64,000 bases of DNA, taken from NCBI RefSeq assembly GCF_004134905.2, contig NZ_SDPQ02000003.1, positions 1 to 64,000 of the forward strand, given 5' to 3'. The notes beneath the pieces were generated by a model. It was not told where the DNA came from. It ran no database searches and was given only the letters and a program-made list of their open reading frames with translations. The position numbers were made by a program, and so were the translations under genes. Origin of the DNA: Aeromicrobium ginsengisoli. Lineage in GTDB: Bacteria > Actinomycetota > Actinomycetes > Propionibacteriales > Nocardioidaceae. Shown in pieces: positions 51,093 to 60,645 of the stretch. The first letter of the stretch is position 1. Each line of letters begins with the position of its first letter.

Positions 51093-51716
51093 TCAGAGGA
51101 CGTTGCGGGGGCGGAACTGGACGCTGATGCGAGGACCGACGGGCCTGGCGGTCTTGAGGATCGCGTGCTCCCACGTGCGTTGGCACGATCCGCCCATCAC
51201 GACGAGGTCGCCGTGGCCCAGCGAGAAGCCGATCTGCGGTCCACCGCCACGGGGACGCAGCGACAGCCGGCGAGCAGCGCCGAGCGAGACGATCGCGACC
51301 ATCGTGTTATCGGTGCGGCCACGGCCGATGCGGTCGCCGTGCCACGCCACGCTGTCACGACCGTCGCGGTAGTAGCAGAGCCCCGCCGTCACGAACCGCT
51401 CACCGAGCTCGGACTCGTAGTGATCGCCCAGCGCCTCGCGCGCCTCGAGGAGAAGCGGGTCGGGCAGGGCGGCATCGACGCCGTAGTGGCACAGCAACCG
51501 CGGCACGTCGACCATGCGGTCGTACATCTCGCGGTTCTCCGCACGCCACGGCACCTCGGCCTGCAGGCGGAGGAACAGGTCGTCGGACCCCGTGACCCAG
51601 CCCGGCTGCACGTCGACCCACGCACCCTGCGTCAGGACCGTGCGCTCCGGCGCCAGCGATCCGAGACCCGTGGGCTGGCCCATGTCGAGCAACGATCCCT
51701 GGAAGAACTCCTCCAT
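51093..51716 (-). CDS. AlkB-like 2-oxoglutarate/Fe(II) oxygenase
   Basis: A 207-residue AlkB-family dioxygenase. The iron ligands are W-H-G-D near residues 120-123 (H-x-D) and the distal histidine in W-E-H-A-I-L-K; R-I-S-V-Q-F-R-P-R supplies the 2-oxoglutarate arginines. The family removes alkyl lesions from DNA or RNA by oxidative demethylation. ATG 51716 is chosen, with a weak ribosome site; longer frames are antisense to the transporter region. It is convergent with bipA across the nuclease unit. Confidence 0.88.
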   Translation of the reverse strand: MEEFFQGSLLDMGQPTGLGSLAPERTVLTQGAWVDVQPGWVTGSDDLFLRLQAEVPWRAENREMYDRMVDVPRLLCHYGVDAALPDPLLLEAREALGDHYESELGERFVTAGLCYYRDGRDSVAWHGDRIGRGRTDNTMVAIVSLGAARRLSLRPRGGGPQIGFSLGHGDLVVMGGSCQRTWEHAILKTARPVGPRISVQFRPRNVL

Positions 51717-51748
51717 CCCGACATCGTACGCCGCATCGAACACATGTT

Positions 51749-53320
51749 CTAGGCGGAGACGACGTCGCGTCGCCGCATCGCCACCATGCCGGCCGCAGCA
51801 GCAGCCGCGGTGACAACGAGCAGCACGAGCAGAGGCCAGACCCGGAAGTCCTCCGCCGGGGTCTGCGCGAGATGCCGGAACGGCGACACGTCCATCAGCC
51901 AGCCGGGCAGCTGCAGCACCTCGCCGAACATCATCACGACGAAGCAGAAGCCGAGGCCCAGCCAGCCGACCGCTGCCCACCGCGAGCGGATCCCGTACGC
52001 CAGCCAGGCGATCGTCGCGAGGAGCAGCACTGGCACGGCGTACGGCGCCGTCGCTCCGGTCAGCCGCAGTACCGCCGACCCGTCCCCCGTGACCATCGCG
52101 AACCCCAGCCCCATGCCGAGCCCTGCCGCAAGGACGACGACCAGCGTGCCGGCGACCGTCACGACGAGGTGCGCGACCGCCCACCGCCAGCGGGGCAGCG
52201 CCGTCGCCAGCAGGGTCTCGGCGAAGCCGGAGCTCTCCTCACCGCGCAACCTCTGCACCGACGAGATCGCGAACCCGGCGCCGATCAGAGACAGCATCAC
52301 CGCCGCCGTCGCATAGAACGAGTCGACGATCGAGCCCCCGGCCGACGCGAACACGTCCTTCGAGAACTGGGAGTCACCGACCAGGTCTGCCACGTCGTCG
52401 CCGATCGAGCCGTATGCGATGCCGCCGAGCAGCAGGCCGACACCCCAGCCGATGACGCTGCCGCGCTGCAGCCGCCAGGCCAGCGCGGACGCCGAACCGA
52501 GGGACCCGCGCGCGGGTCCCGGGCGCGCGGGCCACACGCCGGAGCCGATGTCGCGGCGATCGAACAACGCGACCGCACCGCAGCCGAGGAGCACCACGGC
52601 GACCACCGGCAGCACCAGCGGCCACCACTGCTCATCGGCGTACGGGCGCAGGTACTGCCCCCACCCGATCGGCGACAGCCACGACAGCGCACCGTTGCCG
52701 ACATCACCGACGGCACGCAGCGCGTACGCCACACCGAGCACCGCGCCGGTGATCCCGTACGCCGCGCGGGTGCTCTCGACGAGCTGTGCAGCGACCAGCG
52801 CGACGCCGCCGAACACCAGACCCGTCAGCCCCGCGGCCAGCCCGAGCGCCAACGATCCGCCGACCGGTAGACCGTACGAGATCAGGCTGACCGAGATCAG
52901 CGCGCCCATGAGCGCATCGGCGATCACGACGAGCAGGGCGGTCGCGGCCAGCGGTGCGTGCCGGCCGATCGCGGCGGCCCGTATGAGCTCGTCGCGCCCG
53001 GTCTCCTCCTCTGCGCGGGTGTGCCGGCCGACGAGGAACATGCTCATCAGCGCTGCGACGATCGCGCCGAACGCGGAGGCCTGCCACGCGACCTGGCCGC
53101 CGAGCGTGTCGAGCGCGCGCGCCGGTCCGGCCATCGCGATGAACGCCGCGTTGTCCGCCATGCCTGCCGCGGCCTTGTCAAGGTCGGCCTGCGTCGGATA
53201 GAGGCCGTCGGTGCTGACGGCCTGCGAGTAGTAGAGGAGCACGTTGCCCGCGATCCACCAGAACAGCATCATCCGGTCGCGGCGCAGGTGGAACCGCAGC
53301 ACCGTCATGGCGCCGGTCAC
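51749..53320 (-). CDS. ABC exporter permease (ABC-2 type, large)
   Basis: A 523-residue membrane protein with about 12 predicted transmembrane segments, two ABC-2-type permease halves in one chain. It opens '[21 protein letters not shown]' in outline and ends in a segment followed by basic residues (M-R-R-R-D-V-V). The GTG start 53320 overlaps the ATPase stop (GTGA). Such permeases with an adjacent ATPase and a small regulator are typical of antibiotic or toxic-compound exporters of the TnrB/YbhS-like type. Substrate unknown. Confidence 0.85.
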   Translation of the reverse strand: MTGAMTVLRFHLRRDRMMLFWWIAGNVLLYYSQAVSTDGLYPTQADLDKAAAGMADNAAFIAMAGPARALDTLGGQVAWQASAFGAIVAALMSMFLVGRHTRAEEETGRDELIRAAAIGRHAPLAATALLVVIADALMGALISVSLISYGLPVGGSLALGLAAGLTGLVFGGVALVAAQLVESTRAAYGITGAVLGVAYALRAVGDVGNGALSWLSPIGWGQYLRPYADEQWWPLVLPVVAVVLLGCGAVALFDRRDIGSGVWPARPGPARGSLGSASALAWRLQRGSVIGWGVGLLLGGIAYGSIGDDVADLVGDSQFSKDVFASAGGSIVDSFYATAAVMLSLIGAGFAISSVQRLRGEESSGFAETLLATALPRWRWAVAHLVVTVAGTLVVVLAAGLGMGLGFAMVTGDGSAVLRLTGATAPYAVPVLLLATIAWLAYGIRSRWAAVGWLGLGFCFVVMMFGEVLQLPGWLMDVSPFRHLAQTPAEDFRVWPLLVLLVVTAAAAAAGMVAMRRRDVVSA

Positions 53321-54210
53321 GACGCGACCTCCTCGCCGTAGTGGCGCAGGAACAGCTCCTCGAGCGTCGGCGGCTGGCTGGTGAGCGTACGCACGCCGAA
53401 CCGGCCCAGCGCCTGCAGCGCAGCACCGAGGTGGACGGTGTCGACCTCGAACGTCGCCCGCATCCCCTCGACGGCGAGGTCGTGCACACCGGTCAGGCCG
53501 TCGAGCCCCGTGGGCGCCTGCGACAGCTCGGCCGACACCGACGTACGCGTCAGGTGACGCAGGTCCGCGAGCGTGCCCGACTCGACCGTGCGACCGGCGC
53601 GGATGATGCTGACCCGGTCGCACAGGCGCTCGACCTCGGCGAGGATGTGGCTCGAGAGCAGCACCGAGCGGCCGTCGTCCTTGAACTCGTCGACGCAGTC
53701 CGTGAACACCGCCTCCATCAGCGGGTCCAGGCCGGAGGTCGGTTCGTCGAGGATCAGCAGCTCGACGTCGCTCGCCAGTGCGGCGACGAGCGCGACCTTC
53801 TGGCGGTTGCCCTTGGAATACGTACGCGCCTTCTTGGTCGGGTCGAGCTCGAAACGGTCGATGAGCAGGGCGCGGCGCTTCTCGTCGAGTCCCCCGCGTA
53901 ACCGGCCGAGCAGGTCGATGACCTCGCCGCCGGACAGGTTGGGCCAGAGGTTGACGTCGCCAGGCACGTACGCCAAGCGCCGGTGCAGCTCGGCGGCATC
54001 GCGCCACGGGTCCTGGCCGAACAGCGTGACGCTGCCCTCGTCGGCGCGCAGCAGCCCCAGCAGCACGCGGATGGTGGTCGACTTGCCGGAGCCATTGGGT
54101 CCCAGGAAGCCGTGCACCTCGCCGCGCTCGACCTGGAGGTCGAGGCTGTCGAGGGCGGTCGCGTGGCCGAACCGCTTCACGAGTCCGGCGATGTCGATGA
54201 CGATGTCCAT
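53317..54210 (-). CDS. ABC exporter ATPase
   Basis: A 297-residue ATPase: Walker [10 protein letters not shown] near residue 38, an unusual signature Y-S-K-G-N-R-Q-K-V instead of LSGGQ, Walker [13 protein letters not shown] and a C-terminal DrrA-like extension. The YSKG-N-R-Q-K variant is normal for CcmA/DrrA-type drug exporters. It forms an exporter with the downstream permease and is divergent from two small regulator genes. Confidence 0.9.
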   Translation of the reverse strand: MDIVIDIAGLVKRFGHATALDSLDLQVERGEVHGFLGPNGSGKSTTIRVLLGLLRADEGSVTLFGQDPWRDAAELHRRLAYVPGDVNLWPNLSGGEVIDLLGRLRGGLDEKRRALLIDRFELDPTKKARTYSKGNRQKVALVAALASDVELLILDEPTSGLDPLMEAVFTDCVDEFKDDGRSVLLSSHILAEVERLCDRVSIIRAGRTVESGTLADLRHLTRTSVSAELSQAPTGLDGLTGVHDLAVEGMRATFEVDTVHLGAALQALGRFGVRTLTSQPPTLEELFLRHYGEEVAS

Positions 54211-54282
54211 GAGGCCGACCGTACCCCCTTTCATAGATTTGTGAAATCCTTGAAAGATGTGAATTCCTGTATGCTCACTCGC
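54211..54282. promoter_or_regulatory. Divergent promoter/operator region of exporter and regulator
   Basis: The 72-base region between the divergent ATPase and regulator genes is AT-rich with TTGTGAA (54238-54244) and GATGTGAA (54256-54263) half-sites and a TTGAAA. Repeated TGTGAA motifs could be operator half-sites for the regulator. The promoters cannot be fixed exactly. Confidence 0.4.
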
Positions 54283-54741
54283 ATGACCACTGGTGCTGCG
54301 AGCGAGTTCGTCGAGGGCTTCGCGCTCGAGCTCAACCAGTCGGGCATGCAACGCATGGCCGCGCGCGTGTTCGCCGCCCTGCTCGTCGCCCCAGAGAACG
54401 GTTACACCGCCAGGGAGATCGGCGATGTCCTCGGCGTCAGCGCAGCGGCGGTGAGCGGAGCCACCGCCTATCTGACCCGCATGGGGCTGGCCGTACGCCG
54501 GCGGGTGACCGGCGAGCGCGTCGACCGCTACAACGTGCTGGGCACGACGTGGGCCGAGGTGATGGCCGCGGAGACCAAGACCATCACGAGTCTGTCTGCT
54601 CTGCTCGAGGAAGGCATGACGCAGGTCGACGCCGGCAGCGCTGCGCACGAGCGCCTCACCGCGACGCGCGACTTCTTCAGCTACATGGCCGTCGAGATGC
54701 CCAAGCTGGTCGACCGGTGGCACGAGTCGAGGCAGCCATGA
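54283..54741 (+). CDS. GbsR/MarR-type winged-helix regulator
   Basis: A 152-residue regulator. The winged helix spans about 40-95 ('[45 protein letters not shown]' in outline), followed by helices with [15 protein letters not shown]. This is the GbsR type, used for choline/betaine or drug-export control. It is divergent from an ABC exporter and may repress it. ATG 54283 is preferred over 54271. It overlaps the following small gene by 4 bases. Confidence 0.85.
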   Translation: MTTGAASEFVEGFALELNQSGMQRMAARVFAALLVAPENGYTAREIGDVLGVSAAAVSGATAYLTRMGLAVRRRVTGERVDRYNVLGTTWAEVMAAETKTITSLSALLEEGMTQVDAGSAAHERLTATRDFFSYMAVEMPKLVDRWHESRQP

Positions 54742-55034
54742 CCGACACCGCTTGGGACCGGCTGCTCGACCTGCTCGACCACTTCGCCGCCAACCCCGAG
54801 CTGCCGTTGAGCCCCGACGTCGAGCGTACGTTCGCCACCCTGTGCGCCCAGGCGATCGAGGACGGCTCGGTCGACCGCGAGCTGCACGTCGACGACACCG
54901 CCCGCTGGCTGACCGGGCTCGTCGTGGCCCACCGGGCCGTACGCGACACGCATCCGGACGTGCCGGCAGACGCCGACCTCGGCGTGCTCCGGGTCGTCGT
55001 CACCCGCTGGCTGCACCCCGCCCGACCCCGCTGA
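54738..55034 (+). CDS. Small TetR C-terminal-like protein
   Basis: A 98-residue helical protein without a DNA-binding domain. The sequence '[43 protein letters not shown]' in outline resembles TetR effector-domain helices. It is translationally coupled to the GbsR-type regulator (ATGA overlap), so it may be a partner or accessory sensor. No enzyme motif is seen. The function is unknown. Confidence 0.65.
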   Translation: MTDTAWDRLLDLLDHFAANPELPLSPDVERTFATLCAQAIEDGSVDRELHVDDTARWLTGLVVAHRAVRDTHPDVPADADLGVLRVVVTRWLHPARPR

Positions 55035-55036
55035 GG

Positions 55037-56683
55037 TCAGTCGTCGGATGCCGGCTCGACGACCAGCACGAAGTCGCCGTCGTGCTCCTCGGCGCCAGTG
55101 ACGACGGCGTCGGCGACGAGCTCGACGCCACGGTGGTGACGGACGATGACCGGATCGCTCTGCAGGTCCTTGTAGAGGGACAGGCACAACGCAGCCATGA
55201 CCAGCACGAACGGGACGGCGGCGACGATCGTGATCTGCTGCAGCCCGGTCAGCGCCTGGGAACCGTCCTTGCCACCGGTCGCGAGCATGATCGCCGCGAC
55301 GCTTCCCATCACGACTCCCCAGAAGACGACGGTCCGCTTGGACGGCTCGATCGAGCCCTTCTCGCTGAGCGTGCCCATCACGATCGACGCCGCGTCGGCG
55401 CCTGAGACGAAGAAGATCCCGACCAGGACCATCACGAGGATCGTGGACACCGACGCCAGGGGCAAGTGGTCGAGCATCGCGAACAGGGCCGAGTTCGGAT
55501 CCACCGACCCGGCCTGGCCGACAAGGTCTCCGGTCTTGCGCTGGACGTCGATGGCAGTGCCGCCGAACACCGCGAACCACACCAGGCTCACGAGCGAGGG
55601 CACGATCAGCACCCCGGTCACGAACTGACGGATCGTACGTCCGCGGCTGATGCGGGCGATGAACATGCCGACGAACGGGGTCCACGAGACCCACCACGCC
55701 CAGTAGAAGATCGTCCAGCTCGCGAGCCAGGTCTTCATCTCGTCGTCACCGCTGGCCGCCGTGCGCGACGCCATGCCGGTCATCTGGTTGGCATAGTCAC
55801 CCAGCGCCGTCGGCACCAGGTTGAGGATCAGCAGGGTCGGCCCCGCGACGAACACGAACAGGGCGAGCACCAGGGCCAGGACCATGTTGATGTTGGACAG
55901 CCACTGGATGCCCTTGGCGACGCCCGACACCGCAGAGGCGATGAAGGCGACCGTCAGGATCGCGATCACGGCCACGAGCAAGGCCTTGCCCGCACTGTCG
56001 ACCCAGCCGTTGTACTCGATGCCGCTGCCGATCTGCAGGGCGCCGAGGCCGAGAGACGCAGCAGAGCCGAACAGTGTCGCGAAGATGGCGAGCATGTCGA
56101 TGGCCCGGCCGATGGGCCCGTCGGCGCGAGCACCGATCAGCGGCCGGAACGCCGAGGAGATCAGGTGGGACCGCCCCTTGCGGAAGGTGCCGTACGCGAT
56201 GGCGATGCCGACCACGGCGTAGATCGCCCAGGGATGAAGGGCCCAGTGGAACATCGTGGTCGCCATCGCGGTCTGCATGGCGTCCTCGGACTCGGCCTTG
56301 GACGTGCCGGGCGGCGGGCTCGCATAGTGCGTGAGCGGCTCGGCGACGCCCCAGAACATCAGGCCGATCCCCATGCCGGCGCTGAACATCATCGCGATCC
56401 ACGAGACGGTGCTGAACTCCGGCTCCTCGTCATCGTCCCCGAGCGGGATGCGGCCGTACTTGCTCGCCGCCAGACAGATCACGAAGATCACGAAGAACGT
56501 CGTGCTCAGGACGAAGAACCACCCCGTGTTGGTGATGACCCAGTCCTGCGCATCGGCAGATGCGGAGCTCAGGCTGCTCGTGCTGAGCACGCCCCACACG
56601 ACGAAGGCGACGGCGACGATGCTGGTGACCCAGAAGACCACCGGATCGATGCGTTCGCGCCATGAGGTTGTTGTCTGATTCAT
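55037..56683 (-). CDS. BCCT-family betaine/choline/carnitine transporter
   Basis: A 548-residue sodium-coupled transporter with 12 transmembrane segments. The family signature G-M-G-I-G-L-M-F-W-G-V-A-E-P lies near residue 97, and the substrate-binding region 'WTIFYWAWWVSWTPFVGMFIARISRGRT' in outline contains the conserved tryptophans. The basic C-terminal tail used for osmosensing in BetP is short here (ends E-P-A-S-D-D). It imports compatible solutes. ATG 56683 starts at the family N-terminus. Confidence 0.93.
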   Translation of the reverse strand: MNQTTTSWRERIDPVVFWVTSIVAVAFVVWGVLSTSSLSSASADAQDWVITNTGWFFVLSTTFFVIFVICLAASKYGRIPLGDDDEEPEFSTVSWIAMMFSAGMGIGLMFWGVAEPLTHYASPPPGTSKAESEDAMQTAMATTMFHWALHPWAIYAVVGIAIAYGTFRKGRSHLISSAFRPLIGARADGPIGRAIDMLAIFATLFGSAASLGLGALQIGSGIEYNGWVDSAGKALLVAVIAILTVAFIASAVSGVAKGIQWLSNINMVLALVLALFVFVAGPTLLILNLVPTALGDYANQMTGMASRTAASGDDEMKTWLASWTIFYWAWWVSWTPFVGMFIARISRGRTIRQFVTGVLIVPSLVSLVWFAVFGGTAIDVQRKTGDLVGQAGSVDPNSALFAMLDHLPLASVSTILVMVLVGIFFVSGADAASIVMGTLSEKGSIEPSKRTVVFWGVVMGSVAAIMLATGGKDGSQALTGLQQITIVAAVPFVLVMAALCLSLYKDLQSDPVIVRHHRGVELVADAVVTGAEEHDGDFVLVVEPASDD

Positions 56684-56758
56684 GCAGTTCCCCCGAGAGG
56701 TAGGTGCTAATGGCAACCTTTCGACCGTACGCGAGGGGCAGCGCGCAGGCCAATCGAG

Positions 56759-57025
56759 CTAGCGGGAGTCCGAGCCGCGAACCTGGGCGAGGTAGACGAG
56801 GGCCGCGACGGTTCCCACGAGGTTCAAGAGCGACAGCGGATTCCAGGTCAGCACGTGCAGCAGCACAGCCAGAGCCAGGATGATGAGCCACGTCTGCTTG
56901 GGCAGCGTCTCGATGTAGGTGAACTTGGCTGACGGCCGAGCCACACAGTCGACGAGGGCGAACCCCTTCGCGGCGAACAGCGCGATGGAGATGACGAACG
57001 TCAGGCCGTTCTGGATCTCGAACAT
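56759..57025 (-). CDS. DUF2516 family membrane protein
   Basis: An 88-residue protein with two transmembrane helices ('[22 protein letters not shown]' and '[15 protein letters not shown]' in outline) and a short linker with T-L-P-K-Q-T-W. DUF2516 proteins lie next to HbhA-like genes in mycobacteria, as here. Function unknown. ATG 57025 is preferred over the longer frame. Confidence 0.85.
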   Translation of the reverse strand: MFEIQNGLTFVISIALFAAKGFALVDCVARPSAKFTYIETLPKQTWLIILALAVLLHVLTWNPLSLLNLVGTVAALVYLAQVRGSDSR

Positions 57026-57104
57026 GCCCCGAAGGCTATCGGGCGACACAGAAGCGGCGGGCCCCCATGTGGGGACCCGCCGCTGTCAGGTGTGTGCGAA
57101 GAGA

Positions 57105-57617
57105 TCAGGCCTTCTTGGCCGGAGCCTTCTTCGCGGGCGCCTTCTTGGCCGGAGCCTTCTTGGCGGCCGGGGCCTTCTTGGCCGGGGCCTTCTTGGCCGG
57201 CTCGGGCGTCTTCTTGACGGTCGTGTCGACCTTCTCGGCAGCCTTGCGGGCCGTGGTCGGCGCCTTCGAGGTCACCTTGGTGACCTGCGTCTTGGCGTCG
57301 GTCACGAGCTGCTCGGCGCGCTTCTGGGCGTCGTCGGCGAAGCCCTTGGCCGTCTTGGTGACGTCCTCGACGCTGCTGTCGACGGTCTTCTTGATGTCGT
57401 CGACCTTGAGGCTCTTGGCCTTGGCGACGAGCTCCTCACCCTTCTTGGCGAGGTCGGCGTACGCGCTCGAGGCGGTCACGACGGCGGTCTGGGCGTAGCC
57501 CTGAGCCTGCTTCTGCAGGTCGGCGATGTCGACCTTCTTGAGCGTCTCGGGCAGCGCCTTGACGTCGTCGACGATGGACTTCACCTGGGCGTTGATGGTC
57601 TCGGTGATGGTGCTCAT
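57105..57617 (-). CDS. HbhA-like Lys/Ala-rich coiled-coil protein
   Basis: A 170-residue helical protein. Residues 1-125 are a likely coiled coil rich in Ala/Lys/Asp; residues 126-170 are a repetitive P-A-K-K-A tail like histone H1 or the heparin-binding end of mycobacterial HbhA. It probably binds DNA or acidic polymers, or is surface-associated; no signal peptide is present. It overlaps the XRE regulator gene by 4 bases and precedes DUF2516, the same order as Rv0474-Rv0475-Rv0476. Adhesin function is not certain outside mycobacteria. Confidence 0.82.
   Translation of the reverse strand: MSTITETINAQVKSIVDDVKALPETLKKVDIADLQKQAQGYAQTAVVTASSAYADLAKKGEELVAKAKSLKVDDIKKTVDSSVEDVTKTAKGFADDAQKRAEQLVTDAKTQVTKVTSKAPTTARKAAEKVDTTVKKTPEPAKKAPAKKAPAAKKAPAKKAPAKKAPAKKA
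57111..57220. repeat. Codon-level repeats of the P-A-K-K-A tail
   Basis: The minus strand repeats a 15-base unit encoding K-K-A-P-A several times (plus strand 'gccttcttggccggagc' variants). Low-complexity coding repeats of this kind can expand or contract by slippage, so tail length may vary between strains. It is coding, not a CRISPR or satellite. Confidence 0.8.
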
Positions 57618-58027
57618 GTGGTTTCCTCCTGATTGGCTTCGGTCACTGTTGCGGCCAGCTCGGTGTCCGACGCTTCGTCAGTGCCGACGAAGGAGCGATA
57701 GATATCGAGCAGCGCAGTCTTCTGACGCTCCGTGAGACGGGGATCGAGGGCGATGGCGTCCTCGACCATCCGCGCTCCGCTCTCGTCGGCATCGAGGATG
57801 CCGGCTCGAACGTAGAGCGACTCGGCGGAGATCCTGAGCGCCTTGGCGATCTGCTGCAGGACTTCTGCCGAAGGTCGGCGCAGACCCCTCTCGATCTGGC
57901 TGAGGTACGGATTGGAGACATCCGTGAGCTCGGCCAGCTGCCGGAGAGACATCTGTGCCTGACCCCGCTGCTCACGCAGGTAGTCGCCGAGTCCTTCGAC
58001 GGTCTTCTGCATGCTCAACTTGGCCAT
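57614..58027 (-). CDS. XRE-family transcriptional regulator
   Basis: A 137-residue protein with a helix-turn-helix near residues 15-70 ('LREQRGQAQMSLRQLAELTDVSNPYLSQIERGLRRPSAEVLQQIAKALRIS' in outline), then an acidic tail of about 60 residues. It is coupled to the HbhA-like gene (ATGA). The match in order and size with Rv0474 is strong. It probably regulates its own operon through the TGCTTGCA/TGCAAGCA palindromes directly upstream. Confidence 0.9.
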   Translation of the reverse strand: MAKLSMQKTVEGLGDYLREQRGQAQMSLRQLAELTDVSNPYLSQIERGLRRPSAEVLQQIAKALRISAESLYVRAGILDADESGARMVEDAIALDPRLTERQKTALLDIYRSFVGTDEASDTELAATVTEANQEETT

Positions 58028-58037
58028 GACTCCAGTG

Positions 58038-58076
58038 TGCTTGCAAAAGTTAGCAAATGCAAGCAGAGCTGCTTGC
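58038..58076. promoter_or_regulatory. XRE-HbhA operon operator
   Basis: TGCTTGCA (58038-58045) and TGCAAGCA (58058-58065) are perfect inverted repeats with 12 bases between; the second also forms a perfect palindrome GCAAGCAG-AG-CTGCTTGC (58059-58076) with a third half-site. The three half-sites sit directly upstream of the XRE start at 58027, where an autoregulator would bind. The identity of the binder is inferred. Confidence 0.6.
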
Positions 58077-58102
58077 GACCTCGATCACAGCATCGCCGCA
58101 GG

Positions 58103-59041
58103 TCAGAACGTGGTTCGGACCTCGCCGACGGGCTTGCCGCCACCCAGGATCGTCGGCCGCTCGTGCAGCACCGCCGCGTCGAGACCCGCGAGCTCGAGCG
58201 CCCGGCCCATCACGGCGTAGAGGGGCCGCTCGCCCCCGTCCTCGATCTTGATCGCGTACGCCGAGCCGTCCGGCAGCCCCACGACGTAGACGCTCTCCGC
58301 GCCGGACTTGGCGACCAGCCCGGGGAACGCCAGCATCAGGTCGCGCTCGTCACGCGTCGTGCCGCTGACGTACTCCGGGTGCGCGGTCATGGCCTCGACG
58401 AGTCGTGCCCCGAGGCTGCCCGTCGGGCTCTGCACGATGCGGCCGACGGCGCGAGCCAGCTGCTGGAGCGGCGTCGCGAGCAAAGGGGCGCCGCAGCCGT
58501 CGACGCCGACCACGGCCGGTGGCCCGTCCGTGAGCTCGGTGAACGTCTGGGTGATCTGCACCTGCAACGGGTGCTCGGGATCGAGGTAGTCGTCGATCGT
58601 CCACTCGTTCGTCACGCACGTCAGCAGCATCGCGGCGTGCTTGCCCGAGCAGTCCATGCAGATGGGGTCCCGCGCGCCGCCGTTGCGCAGGTAGTCGGCG
58701 TGCACGTGCGGGTCCAAGGGGTACGACGGAGGCGTCTGCAGCGCCGACTCGCCGAGCCCGGCCAACGCCAGGATCTCGCGCACGCCGTCGAGGTGGAACG
58801 GCTCGCCGGAGTGGCTCGCCGACGCCAGCGCCAGCAGCCGGCCGTCGAGCGGCAGCCCGGCGCGCAGCATGCCGAGCGCCTGGATCGGCTTGTTGGACGA
58901 CCGGGGGAAGACGACCGTGCCCGGGTCGCCGATCGACCAGATCACCTCGCCGGCCGGATCGACTCCGACTGCGATTCCCCGGTGCCGGCTCTCCACGAGC
59001 CCTGAACGTACGACCTCCGCAAGGACTTCCACGTCGGCCAC
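58103..59041 (-). CDS. L-asparaginase II family (R. etli type)
   Basis: A 312-residue asparaginase of the PF06089 type, unrelated to the E. coli enzymes. Conserved blocks are 'FPRSSNKPIQALGML' (S-S-N-K), 'CMDCSGKHAAMLLTCV' in outline with the C-x2-C-S-G-K-H motif, G-V-D-G-C-G-A-P and 'GRIVQSPTGSLGARL'. It hydrolyses asparagine to aspartate and ammonia; it is cytoplasmic. It stands alone between the XRE gene and the EEP genes. Confidence 0.88.
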   Translation of the reverse strand: MADVEVLAEVVRSGLVESRHRGIAVGVDPAGEVIWSIGDPGTVVFPRSSNKPIQALGMLRAGLPLDGRLLALASASHSGEPFHLDGVREILALAGLGESALQTPPSYPLDPHVHADYLRNGGARDPICMDCSGKHAAMLLTCVTNEWTIDDYLDPEHPLQVQITQTFTELTDGPPAVVGVDGCGAPLLATPLQQLARAVGRIVQSPTGSLGARLVEAMTAHPEYVSGTTRDERDLMLAFPGLVAKSGAESVYVVGLPDGSAYAIKIEDGGERPLYAVMGRALELAGLDAAVLHERPTILGGGKPVGEVRTTF

Positions 59042-59160
59042 TCTAGGAGACCACGCGGAGCGCCGAGCGGCCGTGGTCCCGAATTCCGGCGCGTTTTCAC
59101 CTATTCTCGTAGGACTGGTCGGCTCAGCCGGGCCCCTTCCCCACCAGCGAGGTTGTCTTC

Positions 59161-60606
59161 ATGCTCGTCCTGCTCCGCCGTACGCTGATGCTGCCCGTCG
59201 TGGCCGCGCTCCTGTCGACGGCTCTCCTGTCACCCAGCTCCGCGGCCACCGCTCCGGGCCTGCCCACCGGCGCCAAGGTCACCGCCACGTGGTCGACCGC
59301 GACGATCAGCTGGGGCGCGGCGTCCGGCGCGACCGAGTACGCCGTGTGCCTCAAGCGGGTGGCGGCCGACCCGTGTGTCCGGACGAGCCAGCGCACGACC
59401 GCGAGGACGCTGACGTTCCGCAACCTCACCCCCGTGACCGACACCGACTACTACTACGTGATCTACAGCTACAACGGGACGGCGAGGTCGGCGACGACCC
59501 CGCAGGGCTTCGACCTCCCGCCGCTCGTCGTCGGCCCGATCGGGTCGATCTCGGCCGTACGCAACGGGGACACGTCGATCAAGGTGCGATGGAGCGCGGC
59601 GACCGACGCCAAGGCGTACGAGCTGCAGCTCGCGACCGACTCCGCGATGCAGCACCAGCTCCGGCCGCGCATCGTCGAGCGTACGAACGCCGCACCGGGC
59701 GGGCTCACGCTCGGCACCCGCTACTACTACCGCGTGCGGGGCACCAACAACGGCGTCAACGGCCGGTTCACCTCGGTCAAGAGCATCCGGGTGCCGTCAC
59801 TGCCCGCCCAGATCTCCGTCCTGACCTACAACCTGTGCGGCCAGGACAAGTGCGTGACGAGGGCCAACGGCATGAAGCGCTGGACGACGCGCAAGGCGTA
59901 CGCGGGGCGCATCGCGCGTGGCACCGGAGCCGACATCATCGCGACGCAGGAGTCGCACGACGAGGACACCCGGTTCGGCACCGAGCTGCCGGGATTCGCC
60001 CTGGCGGCCTACAAGAGCGCCAAGTCGCTGTTCTACAACACCTCGAAGTACAACAAGCTGCGCTCGGGCACGATCACCCTCAGCAGCACCTACAAGAAGT
60101 ACGCCGTCTGGGCCGAGCTGCGTGACGAGGCGACCCGCAACGACTTCATCGTGGTCGACGCGCACCTCCAGCCCTACAAGGGCAAGGCCAACGACGACCT
60201 CCGCTCCGCGCAGACCAAGGTGCTGCTGAGCAAGGTCGCGGCGATCAACCCCGACAAGCTGCTCGTCGTCTACGCCGGCGACTTCAACTCCAACAAGAGC
60301 AACGCCGACCAGGACCGTTACCCCGGCGGCTACGACGCACCGCTCAAGGTGTTCACCGCGGCCGGCGTCCCCGACACGTTCGTCGAGGCCACCGCACCGG
60401 TCGGCGCGACGTGGAACAGTGCCAACCAGGCGATCAACCCGCCGCTGCGGCACAGCGACCATGTCGACCACATCTTCGCCGACGCGCCGATCATCGTGAA
60501 CGACTGGCGGGTCATCGTGTCACTCGACGACAGGCGTTGGTACGCGACGCCGTTCGCCTCGGACCACAATCCCGTCCGCGCGAAGCTGACGATCCCCGGA
60601 CGCTGA
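59161..60606 (+). CDS. Secreted endonuclease/exonuclease/phosphatase protein with Fn3-like domains
   Basis: A 481-residue exported protein: Sec signal peptide (cleavage after A near residue 29), two Fn3-like beta domains (about 30-215), then an EEP catalytic domain with N-L-C-G near the start, A-T-Q-E-S-H with the metal-binding glutamate, 'FIVVDAHLQPYKGKANDDLRSAQ', Y-A-G-D-F-N-S-N and S-D-H-N-P. All EEP catalytic motifs look intact. Substrate could be nucleic acid, phosphoinositide or sphingomyelin. It is the first of three related consecutive genes. Confidence 0.88.
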   Translation: MLVLLRRTLMLPVVAALLSTALLSPSSAATAPGLPTGAKVTATWSTATISWGAASGATEYAVCLKRVAADPCVRTSQRTTARTLTFRNLTPVTDTDYYYVIYSYNGTARSATTPQGFDLPPLVVGPIGSISAVRNGDTSIKVRWSAATDAKAYELQLATDSAMQHQLRPRIVERTNAAPGGLTLGTRYYYRVRGTNNGVNGRFTSVKSIRVPSLPAQISVLTYNLCGQDKCVTRANGMKRWTTRKAYAGRIARGTGADIIATQESHDEDTRFGTELPGFALAAYKSAKSLFYNTSKYNKLRSGTITLSSTYKKYAVWAELRDEATRNDFIVVDAHLQPYKGKANDDLRSAQTKVLLSKVAAINPDKLLVVYAGDFNSNKSNADQDRYPGGYDAPLKVFTAAGVPDTFVEATAPVGATWNSANQAINPPLRHSDHVDHIFADAPIIVNDWRVIVSLDDRRWYATPFASDHNPVRAKLTIPGR

Positions 60607-60645
60607 TCGCGGGACGGATGGCCCCGCGGCGATCTACGATGCGAC

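Noticed and set aside
57111..57220. Short tandem repeat as a CRISPR or satellite
   Set aside because: It is in frame and encodes the Lys/Ala/Pro-rich tail of the HbhA-like protein; no spacers of constant size.
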